Below are positions 10,064 through 22,358 of a stretch of DNA of 64,000 nt, in pieces. The stretch comes from Sympetrum striolatum (taxonomy: Eukaryota > Arthropoda > Insecta > Odonata > Libellulidae), in NCBI GenBank assembly GCA_947579665.1, contig OX388351.1, forward strand, positions 2,542,001-2,606,000, in the 5' to 3' direction. Each line of letters begins with the position of its first letter. The first letter of the stretch is position 1. The notes below the pieces were generated by a model. That model searched no databases and was not told the DNA's origin. It saw nothing but the letters and a program-made list of their open reading frames with translations. A program made the position numbers and the translations under genes.

Positions 10064-13000
10064 TCAGTTGCCTCTTCCCCTTCCTGCAGGGGTTATGTCT
10101 TCTCTGTTTACCCTCAGCATATCTCCGTTTCGTGTGATGTACACGTAACATTCAACGCAGGGCAAGCGAGCGGGTAATCTCGGGGGTGCGGTCTCTCCAA
10201 GTCTGTCGCCGAGGTCGTCACCGGTCGACTGCGGTCTTAGAGGTGTAGTCCTCTGGGTGGTGGTGGATGCTGGAGCACTGCTTTCTTCGCCGAATCGTGA
10301 TAGCAAACCGGGATAGTCAACGGGCCTAGGGACATACGGTGACCGATCGGCCATCGAGGGAATGATGGTCATTACGGCGAAGACGAGGCAGAAGCGGATA
10401 ATTGCGTTCTGTGAAGAGAAAAAAAAAGGCTTATAACACATTTCATAGCACTTTTGATTCAGGTACCAGTTAAGTAAGTGGGAGCTTTGGTTTCATATTT
10501 CTACATTTTTTACTGAAAAACTGTTTACTGGTGGTGTAACCCTTGGTAAACAAAGTAAATCAATTAAGTGCTGATTACTTAATATAATTACTTAAAGGTA
10601 CAATTCTTCCTTTTCAGAAGGTCAAGAAAGAACATTTTACTCGGCATAAAACTTCATTTTCTAATAATTTTCAAGTTAATTATTAGTAGTGTTGTCGTAA
10701 TCGTCAAGATTACGACGGGCACAATTACGACGGGCTATACGGGTACGGTCGGAGGAGGCGATGGAAGCATGGGTATGGCACGCGTCGGTGAGGGAAAGAA
10801 CGCCATATCCACTACGGGACGATTTATTGCGGCGCCTACCATTGGGGGGGGGGGGCAAGGATGAGGAAACGAAAAATGCCTACTTTGCAGGGGCTAGTAC
10901 ATTCATGCCCGTTACTTACTACAATATATGTCAATTCTTTCAAAAACTAAATGAATTGAAAACTAGAGGAGTTAAACGCTTATGTGGCCAACTTATTACA
11001 CTTTGCAAGATAGTATTTTACATAAGCGAACAATTGGAAACTTATCATGTGTGTTGTTTGGATTTCTGGTTTGGATACGTCCAACATCTATTAAACATTT
11101 TTTTTCTATGCTGAAGTTTTCAGTGTTGTAGATATAAACTTTCCGAGTTTGAGAGTTCTTTCTTCCTAGAGGTTGCAAAGCGCGGGAAGGAAAAAAAATA
11201 GTTACGGTTATTAAGCAAGCGATACGAAACGTAATATCCACTCAGTTGTTCCCCCACATTGGCGCGCCCATGCTTATTTCATTATCTTTCGTTATTTGAC
11301 TATATCATCAGCAGATTTTGGAATTTAATTGAAATTTGGCCTGCCAAGAAAACGCCATCAATGTATAAAAATAATGATATGAAGTATATGTACAGCTTAT
11401 TACACAAGGTTTGTATAAGAAACAAAAAATCAGTTATATCAGATGAAGTTTTCTGGAAGGCTTACAATTAAGCCTGATTTCGTTATTTATGTATTAGCTA
11501 AGTATTTGATTGAATGCGTCACATACCGTAAATTAAAATTTCGGCTGCATTAAAAAATACTGTAGACTCTTGATATTATAATTGAACTTGCAGAATTAAA
11601 GTCACATACCAAGGTGAAAAAAATGGAGACGTCAACTTACAATTATTTAGACTAAGTAATAGGTGGTTTAACCAGCAGAGAGCTGATGCAAACCAAATCT
11701 TATGCACCGAGTGATCAAAGAAAACAAAACTTTTTCATGAATTGAAATTTTGAATGGGCATTGCATGACCACGTGGTTAACAGAATAAGTTATGAGATTC
11801 GTGGGATTCTATCGCCAGAGAAAAAATTGGCTACAACGACAAGAAAGTTGAGGAATTTATTTCACAGTTTTAACAGTTTATCAAGCTTAATTCAAGTCAT
11901 CAAGTCACAGTTCCGATAAATATGTGCGTAACTTACGCGCACAATACCTTTCAGCTAACTGATTTGCTTCCAAAATGGTATATTATTAATAATATCAAGG
12001 CAAATAAATTTTTACTGAAATATTTTATTGCACCAATATTTTTTTCAAATTCCTGCGGAAATTCGGTTAGCGAAAAATGTTCGTAAATATGCATCAAATT
12101 AACAGGCAATCATAAAATAAAGATAAGTTTATTATCTATCATCCCGAGTAATGAAGAGTCAACTGTGTGCAGACTTTTAATCGTCTAGAATGCTTAAGAA
12201 AGGAACAAATAGCTTTGCAATTGTCGCTAAACTAATCTTGAGATGTGCCCTCCGATAACAGCCCTAAAATAAGAAAATCCTTATTTATGCATCTAATAAT
12301 GGTTATTTCACAAAAAACACATAGCCATTAACTTAAGTTTTCTTCCGATAGCGGCCTCGAGCTGTTAGCGGACTGTGAAAAGAATTTACGGATGCCCATC
12401 TGTACCTTATGAAATCAAAACTAAATTCTCCTTAGAACTGGTGAATTTCTCAAAAGCACTACTCATGAGCCTATATTTGCATTCACACACTTGAAACAGT
12501 CACAAGCAAAAGATCTAACTGAGCGTTTTATCAATCTTTTTGTCTCTTAAACGTAATCTTAATCTCTGTTTTCAGGGTGCAAGTTTCGAATTACTTCTCG
12601 GATGTTCCCTTGAAATTATTCGAGGAGTAAACAAATCAGCACTTTCGAATATTTCTCATGGGAATCTTATCTTATGGCGTGAGTTATCTAACTAAAGTAT
12701 AGGCTTCTTAAGAAGTGCACGCGTTGAACATTGTGTGCGAAGCACTCGTATCCTAGCGCCCCATTGATATCGATGTCGGCTCTAACCCTACTCTACCGAA
12801 AACATCACCACTGAAATCGGAGCCATATTTACGAGTACGCAAAGCTTTCGCTGAATTTATCAAGCAAACACATGACAAGCAGTGTATCTGTAAGACATGC
12901 GTGATAACCCCCCCTCAGCGGGGGGGGGTTTTGTACTCTTCAGCAGAAATAAAAGTACAGAGCTAGACATAGGACTTGACTCTTGGAGGGGGGGGTTTGA

Positions 13001-15973
13001 ACCCCTAAACCCCCACCCCTCGCTGGGCCATTGGATGTACTCAAGCATGCGTTGAATCATGGTCATTAGCTATTAAAGGCCAAGGTGTTATTGTAATTGG
13101 GAATCACTTCACGCACATTAATTTTCCTAATTACGGTCTTAAGCTGGAGCCATTTTTACACGAAGAGCCTTCATTCTTCTGCAAATTGTACATTTTAACC
13201 AAAGAAGTTGAATGTTATTGTTAAATCAAGTGTATATTTATAAAAGGTACCTGAGTAATCACCTTTATCTCAATGTGATACAGGTCTTAGTTCGTTGCAC
13301 ATCGCGATTAGTTTGTTAAAATTTACTTTTAAAATACAGAATTTATGGAAGTAAAATATATTTAGATATTTAAGAAGGAATAATTTTGCCTATTGATAAC
13401 TTGCGGTATCATGCCAACTAATTTGTTTTTGAACTTGCAACCAACAATTGGTGAAAGAAGAGCGAATGCATATAAAAAAATTTCAGATTTTGTTTTGAGA
13501 CTGAATTGTTTGTAAGGATTCATATATAAGTTTTTCTTGCAAATGTCTTCTTTTGCTGACTGTGCAAGTCATTTGTTCGCTTACACTTAAAATTGACGTA
13601 GGGGAGGGGCAGGCATAACGGCCAGGCTAAGGTTTGCTGAATATTTTACCTAACTTGCAATAGATATAGTTAGTTATAAATCATATAATATATACATGAA
13701 CTATTATAGTACAACCCTGAATTTTTTCAATGACGTTGGACAAAGGAAAAGTACCTAAATAATTAGATTTCTGAAAAGTACCCAATTGTGCCAGCAGGGG
13801 TATAATGGCCTCATAGCTAAAAATTGGTCAATAAATTTAGAAAACTGGTTTTAACTTTGAAAAAATGTATCTTAGGAAAATGTAACTTATTTATAGTAAA
13901 AATTATATAATTATAAAAATTGTTGCACAAAATAATTATTTTTTCTATAATATTGTGAAAGTAGGCCAAAGTATATTTATAAAGAAGGAAAAAGTGATAA
14001 GTTTTGTTACATTTTTCGCATAAATACCCATCGTCCTCTTCCCCAACACCAGCACACAGTTCCACAAACAACAGCCTATTGGCCACCCGCTGGCCATTGT
14101 GCCAGACGCCATTCAACAAAAAGTTGTTGTCAGTTGCCAACAGCCAACGATGAAGCATTTTTCAATATGGAATTTTGTACCCAAGTTACCACTGTTTTAA
14201 TACAATAACTTTCGAAAAACCTAAAAACATTGGGTAAATGTGTAATAATTCAAGAAGTGAGGACGTACCTTAGATCAGCTAGTATAAAAAACACAAAAAT
14301 TGCAAAAACTCGTGATGACGCGTTCCTTTCTCCTTCCTGAGACTCAGAACAACTGAAAGGTTTTTGGTGGTCATCTTCACGTGTTTGCCATACGATAGCA
14401 TCGGTGTAAAGCCTCACAAACCCCCCTGGCCGTTATGCCCGTCCTTCCCCTACCATTATATACACTTTGTTTCGTTTGTACGTATCTCCTTTGTATTGGC
14501 ACAGATCCCAACGACCCGCATCGACCCTATTTCGCAATTTGGGCTCCATTCATGAAAATTCGGTCAAACATTTACTGCAACCAACGCGTGGACTTTCTTT
14601 TTAGCAGCTCTTTGATAAGTTTCGCGACCTTATTCTAAATCACTTCCTGGTATTAATCGCCCGTATTGCCACCCTACTTATATATTCAGTAAACAAGTAT
14701 GTACAGATCAATTAAAACTGGAATTTATCAAGTTGAATAAGTCTTAACAAAATGATGTTTGCAGTCGCTCATATTGACTGGATGCAGATGAGATTGATAA
14801 TAAAAGTTTCAACTGCTTATCCGTTGCTCTGATTTTAAGTTTTTAATAGTGTTATTCCTATTTCGTATTAAGTTCGTAAGTTTCAGTTGAGTAAACTTGG
14901 TACAACCGCCGAGCATCTATTTCGTCAAAACTTTATTTTAAAATATTGGAAGGGTCTATTTCTAACGTTAAAATTACATTTTACATAATTTTCATTTACG
15001 TAATTACTGATTGTCTTCTTTTAAATAAATATTCTAAAACTTCCGAGATTAACAACCACATCATATGTCACAGCAGAAACAGTAAATTAGGATACGATGA
15101 GAATTATTATCCTCCGGAGAAATTAACATTCAACGAATTTTTCGCAAAAGATGTAATGCTTGACCTTCCTCTGGGGACACGTATTAAATCCAATCTTAGC
15201 ACATCGAACCTCTAGTTACAACAAAGTAAGTGAAATATTAGTGCCAATAAGGAGCGAACGCGGTCTCCGAGAGGCATCGATGAAGCGTTATAGGGAAGTA
15301 ATCGCAAGGACGGATAATTGTTTTTGGCTGTTTTTTCCTAAGGCTATTAGAGATGCTAATAGGGATAAATGAATAATGGTGGTGTACTACACTACCTGCC
15401 ATACACCTCTGGCGGCTCGCAGGGTATATATCTAAATCTAAAATACCGATGAAAATTATTTCAATTCTGGATCGAACTAATATCTTTTTATGCAAGAATA
15501 AAATATCAAGAGTTAATGGTCCAAATAGCTCACGATGAAAATAATTCCTTAACATAAAAGCACTCCAAATAAATATACACCTACATTTGCTGTTAGATTT
15601 TTCCATTTAGAATAACTTTTCTGTAACAAATATCAATCAGCCTCCTGAACATTTTCAAGTAGCGTTAACTTTTGCTCCGCAAGGCTGGACAGTGTCCAGT
15701 CTTGTGAGGGTGTAAACTGGACACCCTCACAACGGCCTTTCGAAATTTCGCAAGTTGGAGCTGTTACGTCCGTAAACAAATAAGCGACCTACCCAAATGC
15801 TTAAAGCTCACAAAGTAATTCACACGTACCAATGTTTTTATCACGAATCCTAATTAACCCTTCCAAAGGCATCATTGGAAAAATGTTCTAATAGAAAAAT
15901 GGCGACTACCATTGAATGTATCCCCTGTGTCTTAGATAGAAACTATGCAGAGAAGCAAAATGGTACTCACCAT
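10064..15973 (-). CDS. Secreted proline-rich CxxC peptide, paralog 2
   Basis: The coding sequence joins 15973-15971 (ATG, followed by GTGAGTACC) to 10408-10064, giving 115 residues. The acceptor is the same CTCTTCACAG as in paralog 1. The 5.6-kb intron is swollen by unit B insertions. The product is paralog 1 with seven differences, all in the signal, N-terminal and linker parts: S/R, L/F, an extra Ile in the signal peptide, M/V and P/S in the YPGLL block, V/T and Q/L in the linker. The last 45 residues are identical, including PCVECYVYITRNG. A polyadenylation signal is at 9896-9891 (minus). It is the duplicate of gene 1 with an equally intact promoter, so both are likely active. Function is inferred as secreted immune peptide; no known family is recognised. 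Confidence 0.85.
10690..13030. other. Unit B-specific 2.3-kb segment
   Basis: It replaces 2430-2985 of unit A. Homology stops in both units exactly after TATTAGTAGTGT. It begins with GTCGTAATC-gtcaa-GATTACGAC, a short hairpin, and a GC-rich stretch with a G10 run near 10847. The middle is AT-rich without a convincing gene. The right end has a CCCCCC/GGGGGGGG palindrome near 12909 and GGTTTGAACCCC near 12989, followed by unit A homology from about 13030. No terminal repeats define a known transposon. Confidence 0.45.
13601..14450 (-). mobile_element. TA-flanked TIR element, probably pogo-type
   Basis: It is inserted in unit B only. Terminal repeats read GGGGAGGGGCAGGCATAACG on the left, and GGGGAAGGACGGGCATAACG on the right after reverse-complementing, both continuing GCCAGG. 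TA flanks each end (13599-13600, 14451-14452), as in Tc1/mariner/pogo elements. On minus, 14158-13970 encodes NGVWHNGQRVANRLLFVELC..DDGYLCEKCNKTYH, which looks like the Cys-rich C-terminal tail seen in some pogo transposases. No DDE domain remains, so it is non-autonomous. Confidence 0.65.
15224..15442 (+). mobile_element. LINE 3' end fragment (unit B)
   Basis: Duplicate of the fragment at 4368-4585, with the frame still readable: VSEILVPIRSERGLREAS..RYREVIARTDN. It ends in TCTAAATCTAAAAT. It keeps the base lost in the unit A copy near 4424. Confidence 0.75.
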
Positions 15974-16019
15974 GTTGGATGTGAGATGTTTCAGGTAACA
16001 GTTCAACTTCAGAAGTCAG

Positions 16020-16200
16020 TGATGTGCCCTTTGGGGGCATCCCTTTTAAGCCCGGAGAGAGTGCAGATGACCGCCCGATTTCGGCCAATCAGGAGAGGAC
16101 TCGGTCGTGACGACACAGGTTTCTCCCGGCGGGAAACATTGATGACGTCTCAAACTTATCAGAAGAGCAACTGCGGGGTGGCGTTTGGGAAATCCTCCTC
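16020..16200 (-). promoter_or_regulatory. Gene 2 promoter, near-identical to gene 1
   Basis: TATA-like TTAAAAGG is at 16049-16042 with a predicted start near 16020. CCAAT is at 16085-16089, the palindrome GGTTTCTCCCGGCGGGAAAC at 16118-16137, CRE-like TGACGTCT about 5 bases beyond, CTTATC (GATA) at 16155-16160, and GGGAAATCCT (kB-like) at 16187-16196. All elements of gene 1 are kept in order and spacing. Confidence 0.65.
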
Positions 16201-16679
16201 GTGCGGTGTTCTCTTTACGAGAACCGGTCTAATGGCGAGCAAACAAGTGCTTTAGAGTATTCGAATGTGACCCTGAGGAAAGGCTCTTGACCCTCTTCAG
16301 GAAACTCGCTTTCGAACGACGAACATTTGCAAATTTCCACTGCAGATTTCGTGCAATGCGATTATTAAGTAAACCTAATTCAATTGTTAGCTATTCATTA
16401 AAAATGTTTGCCATTTCTTATATTGATGGAATCATTCGTTAATGTCAACTATCAGTCGTAAGACTTGTATTTCCTTGAATGTGTTGCTAATCTTAGAGGG
16501 CGTTCACCCTATAGTCAATGCTGCAAGGAGAATTACTTGCCTTTGATTGCTAAAGAAGGAAGACCGAAGATTTATCCAAACAGATTGGAAACGTATTTCT
16601 TGAAGTTACTTGGAATGGAGACTTTCACGGATACATCCCTATCTTATATTTAAACTATTTCCCAGTGTTATTATAAGAG

Positions 16680-16884
16680 ACCCATTACTGAGTTCTCTGT
16701 CTCAACCGTTTGTCTTTCTGCTCACATCTTTGATCCAGTTTTGTAAGTTATATTTAATCATTGACGGATCATAAGTTGGAAAGGTTTTGACTGAAATTTT
16801 GCTGTAGTAGATGCAAGGGTGGGTTAACAGTATGATCCACAAGGCACTCAAAGAGGGTCTCATTGCAGGCTCAAAAATATACAT
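16680..16884 (-). pseudogene. hAT-like transposase C-terminal fragment
   Basis: On minus it reads MRPSLSALWIILLTHPCIYYS. It shares DNA similarity with 21280-21440 (TGTCTTTCTGCT..CATCTTTGATC and GTAGATGCAAGGGTGGGTT). It is the last part of the same decayed element as the longer copy at 21300-21880. Confidence 0.45.
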
Positions 16885-19555
16885 TTGTTAATCAATGCAA
16901 TTGAGTGAAGTGTTGTCTATTAAGTGATATATTCAGGAGACTGTATATTTCATTGACAGCAATGGCTAAACAAGCGTCCTATTTCAAAAATTTGAGAGAA
17001 AATTCACATTACTTGACTCTTTCATCACCACATGAATTTCGGAAAATTGTAGAAAATACTAATTTGACAAGGGCGCCCTTCTTTAGGATTAAATGAATAT
17101 TTGAAGAGCGATGATTTGGCCAAAACTAACATTACCTATCGTCGTCATTCCGCAAAATGTTTGAGTAATTATAGTACAATTTAGATGTAATATGGAAAGG
17201 AATATTTATGCAATAGTTGTAGAAAATTCAGTCGAGATGTCGAATTTCAGAAGTAACTAAAATATTACTTTGCAGAGCTCACATTTTATAAATTTGAAGT
17301 TTTTCATTATCATAGACGTGTACGTGAAGGAATTCGAATACATAAATTGCATGAGACTTAAAGAATTGTACTGAATTTACTAAAGAAAAAGATGATGTAA
17401 GATAAAATCACTTTTCTCAGGACTAAATTATCAGCTTTTAAAGTAAAGTATATCCCAAGCGAAGTTTCAAATTTTGAGATCCTGTTTGCTTATTTTTTTC
17501 TAAAAATACCTCGTTGATCATGAAACTATGCAGCGCAAGTGATCATAATTTTTGTAAGCAAAGTATTTTCTTCAGATATCTCTTAAGAAATATTTTTAGT
17601 TGTCGTATAAGAATATTGGACGTAAAATGTCATATTTTCCTTAATTAACTCTTTGATAGCAGTGAAACAAAAATACTGAATTTTCTGTCATACTTGATGA
17701 AACGCTTCTTTAATTAGACAATTGAATTTCATCATTTTTATTCCAAAACAGTGCTCATATTGGTTCGAACGTGATCATTTATTACATTTCTAATAATCGT
17801 GCTGTAACTCATAACCTGAAATTAATCTAAAAGGGTAATTGCATTGTATATCTCAAATGGGTAATACACCTGGACTAGTCCTTTTAAATGCTTATTACTC
17901 AACTCTAAATGTAATCATAATCCAGAGGTCGTTTCTCCTTAGCAATTTTGGAAGGAAAATGGGGGTTATGGAATACACAGCGATGAAATACGCAAAGAAC
18001 ATTTCCTAGAATCCACGGAAGTTTTACCTTGGTTTTCGTTGCCTCGTCCACTGTGCTTCCGAGAAACATTTGAATCATTTCTCGAGAAGGGGGGCGTGTA
18101 CAGAGAGGAACCTAACAATTAGCCAGGAGGCGAGAAAATAATTTATTAATGAGTGCAAGGAAAGGGAAAACTTCGGAGGAATTGATAACATTTTTAGTCA
18201 AATTAATGTGTGTGGATTGCATATTGTGTACAAAGAAAATATTGTGATGTATGCGTGTACTGCTTTGTTTACCATGTGGATTTAAGGCTCACATTTTGAA
18301 CTCTTTTTCACATCAATTTGTACCCTTGTTTTCCAATCTTAATTTAAATCTTTCTTTTATAAATTAATTCGGAAGTAAACCGTCCACATATTAAAGGGTC
18401 TCTATGTGTTTTTAGTTGAGTAATTTGTTATTTAATCGTATCATTTGCTACAATTTATACCTATTGTTTCCTTTAGAGTCCAGCAAGTCGCAATTAAAAG
18501 TATGGTATTTGTCAACTTTTATTTTTCCATTGATAATAATCGGTCAATTTAGCTAGTCTAGCCTGCAGTTATTTTTGGGGATTTTTCAATATTTCGCGAA
18601 TATTTTGACGTAATGCCCCTCATAAGAAATATAAATATAAATTCTGTATTTGCTAATGCATATCTTACGTCCACCGTTCCTCTTTTGGGTCGTTATAAAA
18701 ACATCTGCCGCTCCAAACAGTAGAGGAGGCATCGTTTTTCAGGTCACCAGCCAGCATCTCTATTCCTGTTATTTAAATCTATTTTCTACGAAGGTTGAAA
18801 ACTTCGAAATGTTGATGTGAAGGACGGATAAAAAATAATTTGGCATAGAATTAGCTTTTGAGGGGCGGAACCAAAATATGTTCGATCCACTTAATGACGC
18901 TAGAATTTGATACGGAGTGGGAAATACGCGGCCAAAGACGAGGCAAATTGGTTTTTTTGAACGTAATTAGAACAAAATCGATGTTGAGAGGGAACAGCGC
19001 CGTGTTTCAACTCATACTAGACAATATCTGATGAAAGCAACATGAATGGCCAATTTTGGGAACCGAAATATTTCCACTTTAGTATTGCAACGAAACTGAA
19101 GTGGTAATGCTTAAAAGGCACATTATTAATTCTGTTAAGAAGAAAGGTCGTGCATACTTTCATCTAAGCCGTGCATTTGCATGAGCATGTTTAAAATTGT
19201 AATTGCTCCTTGATAATCCCCATTTTCCTAACTTCATCCTATGTTCACACCTTTTAATCTTTCATTGGTATGTATTTCTTAATGTAATTTCATTTTCATA
19301 ATTTCTTTGAGATTTATCTCCCATTGTTCAACATTCATTTTATTTCATCTATAATTAATGTCAGTTTAGTGAAGTTGATTTATTTTTGGTGTTAAAAAAG
19401 GAAGTTCCACCAAGTAACACTCGAGTTGATTTCTTTGATTTTTTTTATCTGATTGTTTGTAATGCAGTTATGTTTTTTCCTTTCTTTTTGTAAAATTTTA
19501 ATATTTTCCCTGCCTGTCTATCATAACCCTTTTCTTTCTCCTACATCAAAAATAT
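16885..19555. other. Intergenic, no gene seen
   Basis: AT-rich with only short open frames. I see no recognisable domain, RNA or terminal repeat. Confidence 0.4.
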
Positions 19556-19559
19556 AGTT

Positions 19560-19788
19560 TTCTATCTGTAGGTTTTTCACACTCCCCTTCTTGTGAGTGT
19601 TTTCCTGCAGTGGAAATTTTTTCCTGAGCCCTCAGCTAAGGTTTTTTTAATCCATATAGTACTTTTCTTCTTTTGCTAACTATCTTTTTCTTTATGTTTC
19701 GCATATGACGATGGGTTAGGTGCAAGAAGAGACTTTCTAGTCTCAATCTCGCCCGAATAAAGGCCATTTATTATTATTATACTATATT
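19560..19788 (+). mobile_element. Possible LINE 3' tail
   Basis: It ends CTCAATCTCGCCCGAATAAA, then GGCCATTTATTATTATTATAC. An AATAAA plus a TTA-repeat tail after a GC-richer 3' UTR is typical of 5'-truncated Jockey/I-type retrotransposons. No coding part can be read. Confidence 0.45.
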
Positions 19789-19867
19789 GTGGAAGCTACA
19801 AAGTTTATTTATTTCAAAAAAGTGCTAAGGATTTCCAAGACGTGAATTCGGCTCGATTTTGGTATCG

Positions 19868-20098
19868 GTTCAGAAAAAGTAAATGAAATTTTAGTTCCAA
19901 TAAAGTACGAACGCGATCTCCGAGAATCGACGACAAAACGTTTCTAGGAAATAATCGCAACAAAGATAACTATTTCTGGTCGTTCTTTCCGCAGTCTATT
20001 TGAGAAGCTAATAGGGTAGATTTTTTAGGGATATTGGTTTTAATACACCTACGCCACTGATGGCTTGCGGGATATTTATCTAAATCTGAATCTAAGTT
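19868..20098 (+). mobile_element. Old LINE 3' end fragment
   Basis: A diverged relative of the fragments at 4368, 15224 and 34034: AAAGTAAATGAAATTTTAG, CGAACGCGATCTCCGAGA, TTTCTGGTCGTTCTTTCCGC, GCCACTGATGGCTTGCGGG, ending in ATCTAAATCTGAATCTAA. Several indels place it as an older insertion. Confidence 0.7.
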
Positions 20099-21290
20099 GA
20101 AAATTCCGTTCTACGCGACCTTTTAATGTGTGTCCCAGGCACGTGCCCTGTTGCCCTCTCTCACGATGACCTTGCCCCTAGGAACATCTAATCGGATCTA
20201 GATTCTCCATCGAACCTTATCTTTACCTTATCTGAGCGAATTAAGGCATAAAATTGATTTTTATTTTCCTCTTTCTCTCTATCGTCTCGTATATCCTTTG
20301 AAATGGAACATCTTCGAATAAAGAGAGATTCAGCTGGTATTAACCGATTATCTCCGGTAACCTCAACGCCCGAAAGTTATCGATGCTCCGGTCTAACTCG
20401 TGTATTCTTAATACCTTCCCGTCGCTGATAACAAGTGACGAGCGATGCACGTAGTGATGAAATTCCACGTACTCAGGGGAAAAGATACATTATTGTAATG
20501 AGCTTCAAATTAATCTAAGGAATCGACAATTAATATTATCCTATTTTTCTTCTAGAAAGACCCTCGGTGTATTGCATTCCTAGATATTAAATACTTTACA
20601 CGTTAACGCATCACTCCTCCTATAATCATGGCAATTGTCGTCGTCATTATTTCCTATATAGTCCTAGATTCCCGAGATAATGGCACAAAAGAGAAATGCG
20701 GGTGCATCATCCCAGTTAATTGCGTTTCTTCTATCTGTTACAGGTCTCTTTGTTTCGCCATCTTCTTAGAAAGTCGGTGATTACCAATGTGTAGGAATCA
20801 TAGTCGTTTGTATTCCTGCTGGTCTTAAAATCTGTTATTAGCTATCCAAATAAATCATATGATGATATTTTTCTTTTCGCAAGATTGTCTTATAAATAAA
20901 ATGTAATGCTGTGTATTTGATGTCATACATAGTTCCCGTGTCGACCGGTCCCTCAATTGTTTACTGAAATTTTCCAATTCCTACGTCCATTGATTACCCG
21001 TCCTTACCGTCCCGTCCCAATCGAAAATTACGATTGCTATGAAGATAACAGGTTTTTATTTCGATTATTTAAAAGTATGTTATAATCTGTGGTAGAGATT
21101 TCAAAGATCTTTAAATAAAATCTCGAATAACAGCCACAATTTAACTGACAGAGATTTACTGCACGCGAGTAAAGTAAGTTTCACAGTTTTTCATCGAAAC
21201 GCTGTGTGTAATATTCGAACTCAAATTGTAAGCTTCTTATATTTACACCACTACCCTGCCTTGGGTTAGTAAAATAGACCCATAATTGTG
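20099..21290. other. Intergenic, no gene seen
   Basis: No coding domain, RNA gene or transposon end is recognised here. Confidence 0.4.
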
Positions 21291-21299
21291 TCCTCTGAC

Positions 21300-21880
21300 T
21301 CAATCGTTTGTCTTTCTGCTTACATCTTTGATCTAGTTTTGTAAGCTATATTTAATCTTTGACGGATCATAAAATGAAAAACGTAGACTCAAATTATCCT
21401 GTTGTAGATGCAAGGGTGGGTTTGCAACATGAGCCACGCTTAAAGGGTCTTAGTTTTGAAGAAGTCCCAAAAATGTTCATGCAACATTTTTTTCATGATA
21501 AGACCTTAAAACAGTGTCTCCCAGACTTTTTCGAGCCACCGCTCCCTTGGATCCATAAACCTATACTCAACGCCCCCCAACGTTTCAATTCAACGTCATT
21601 TTGTAGTCCAATGAATTCTTCTTCTAATACTCCAATTTCCTCAATACCTACAAACGGATTTATCACCCAGTCTGGAATTTCCAACTAAAGAAGATCCTCA
21701 AATCGCTGCGTCATATTTTTATGCAAGGAGGCAAAATGGTCACAAATGACTCTCGAATCATCATCGCCTATACCAGGTTGCTCTTCTTGCTCAAGCAAGG
21801 AAGGATATCGATAAAGCTCGCGGCGACGTATTTCTTTATTTACTAGTGAAACCCGTTGCAAATAAATTTGCAACAGTAAA
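21300..21880 (-). pseudogene. hAT/ZBED-type transposase fragment
   Basis: On minus, 21873-21685 reads LVNKEIRRRELYRYPSLLEQ..DDSRVICDHFASLHKNMTQRFEDLL, and a shifted frame continues EIPDWVINPFVGIEEIG..EEEFIGLQNDVELK. This order (ICDHF.SL...RF.DL, then PDWV.NPF, then E..LIDLQ.D.ELK) is typical of SCAND3/ZBED-like hAT transposases just before their C-terminal dimerisation region. The rest is frameshifted. The open frame on plus at 21359-21688 is an antisense shadow. Confidence 0.65.
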
Positions 21881-22228
21881 ATACGGTAAATTAATTCGAT
21901 TGTATATTATATGATAATTACGTTTTGATAGCTTACATCAGAATTAATATAAAACACATTATTATGACTTATGAGAAATGCTTTAGTATATATCGATGGA
22001 CAACAAACATTAATATTTTCTCTTCAGATTATCTTTTTTTTAATTTAACAATTCTTTTAACGTGACATTTCTCGAGTCTTTAAACAACCTAGCTTGTGCA
22101 ACCGTATCATTTACTTTGATTTTTAAATAATTTTAATTTCGTGTTCTTGAAATTGACACACATATAACACACGTGTCCATGAGAAAAAACCTCATGTGGT
22201 AAATACACACCTACATGATCAAATGCGA

Positions 22229-22358
22229 TTTATTAATAGTTATTGCAAATTCCAATATTGCTGGAATCTGACGTATCTTCAAAGTAAAAGGTATCCCGAC
22301 TTATTAATAGTTATCGCAAATTCCAATATTACTGGAATCTGACGTCGCTTCAAAGTAG
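22229..22358. repeat. 71-bp tandem duplication
   Basis: TTATTAATAGTTATTGCAAA..TGGAATCTGACGT.GCTTCAAAGTA occurs at 22230 and again at 22301 with a few differences. Confidence 0.8.

Larger units (their letters stand above)
5380..16515. repeat. Tandem duplication unit B (carries gene 2)
   Basis: Second copy of the unit at 478-5379, expanded to 11.1 kb. Extra material relative to unit A: a hairpin insertion (5743-5898), a Harbinger element (about 6048-9220), a private segment (10690-13030), a pogo-type element (13601-14450) and about 290 bp at 15497-15790, which could instead be a deletion in A. Homology ends near 16515, after CTTAGAGGGCGTT, which also sits at the right end of unit A (5343). Confidence 0.85.

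Noticed and set aside
12900..13020. GGTTTGAACCCC as a tRNA or SINE box B
   Set aside because: There is no box A, and the stretch is dominated by C/G runs that create the match.
15700..15745. GTGAGGGTGT/ACACCCTCAC hairpin as a terminator
   Set aside because: This is a eukaryotic intron, so a bacterial-type terminator has no meaning here; it is a short palindrome only.
21359..21688. 109-codon open frame on plus
   Set aside because: It is antisense to a recognisable hAT/ZBED transposase fragment.
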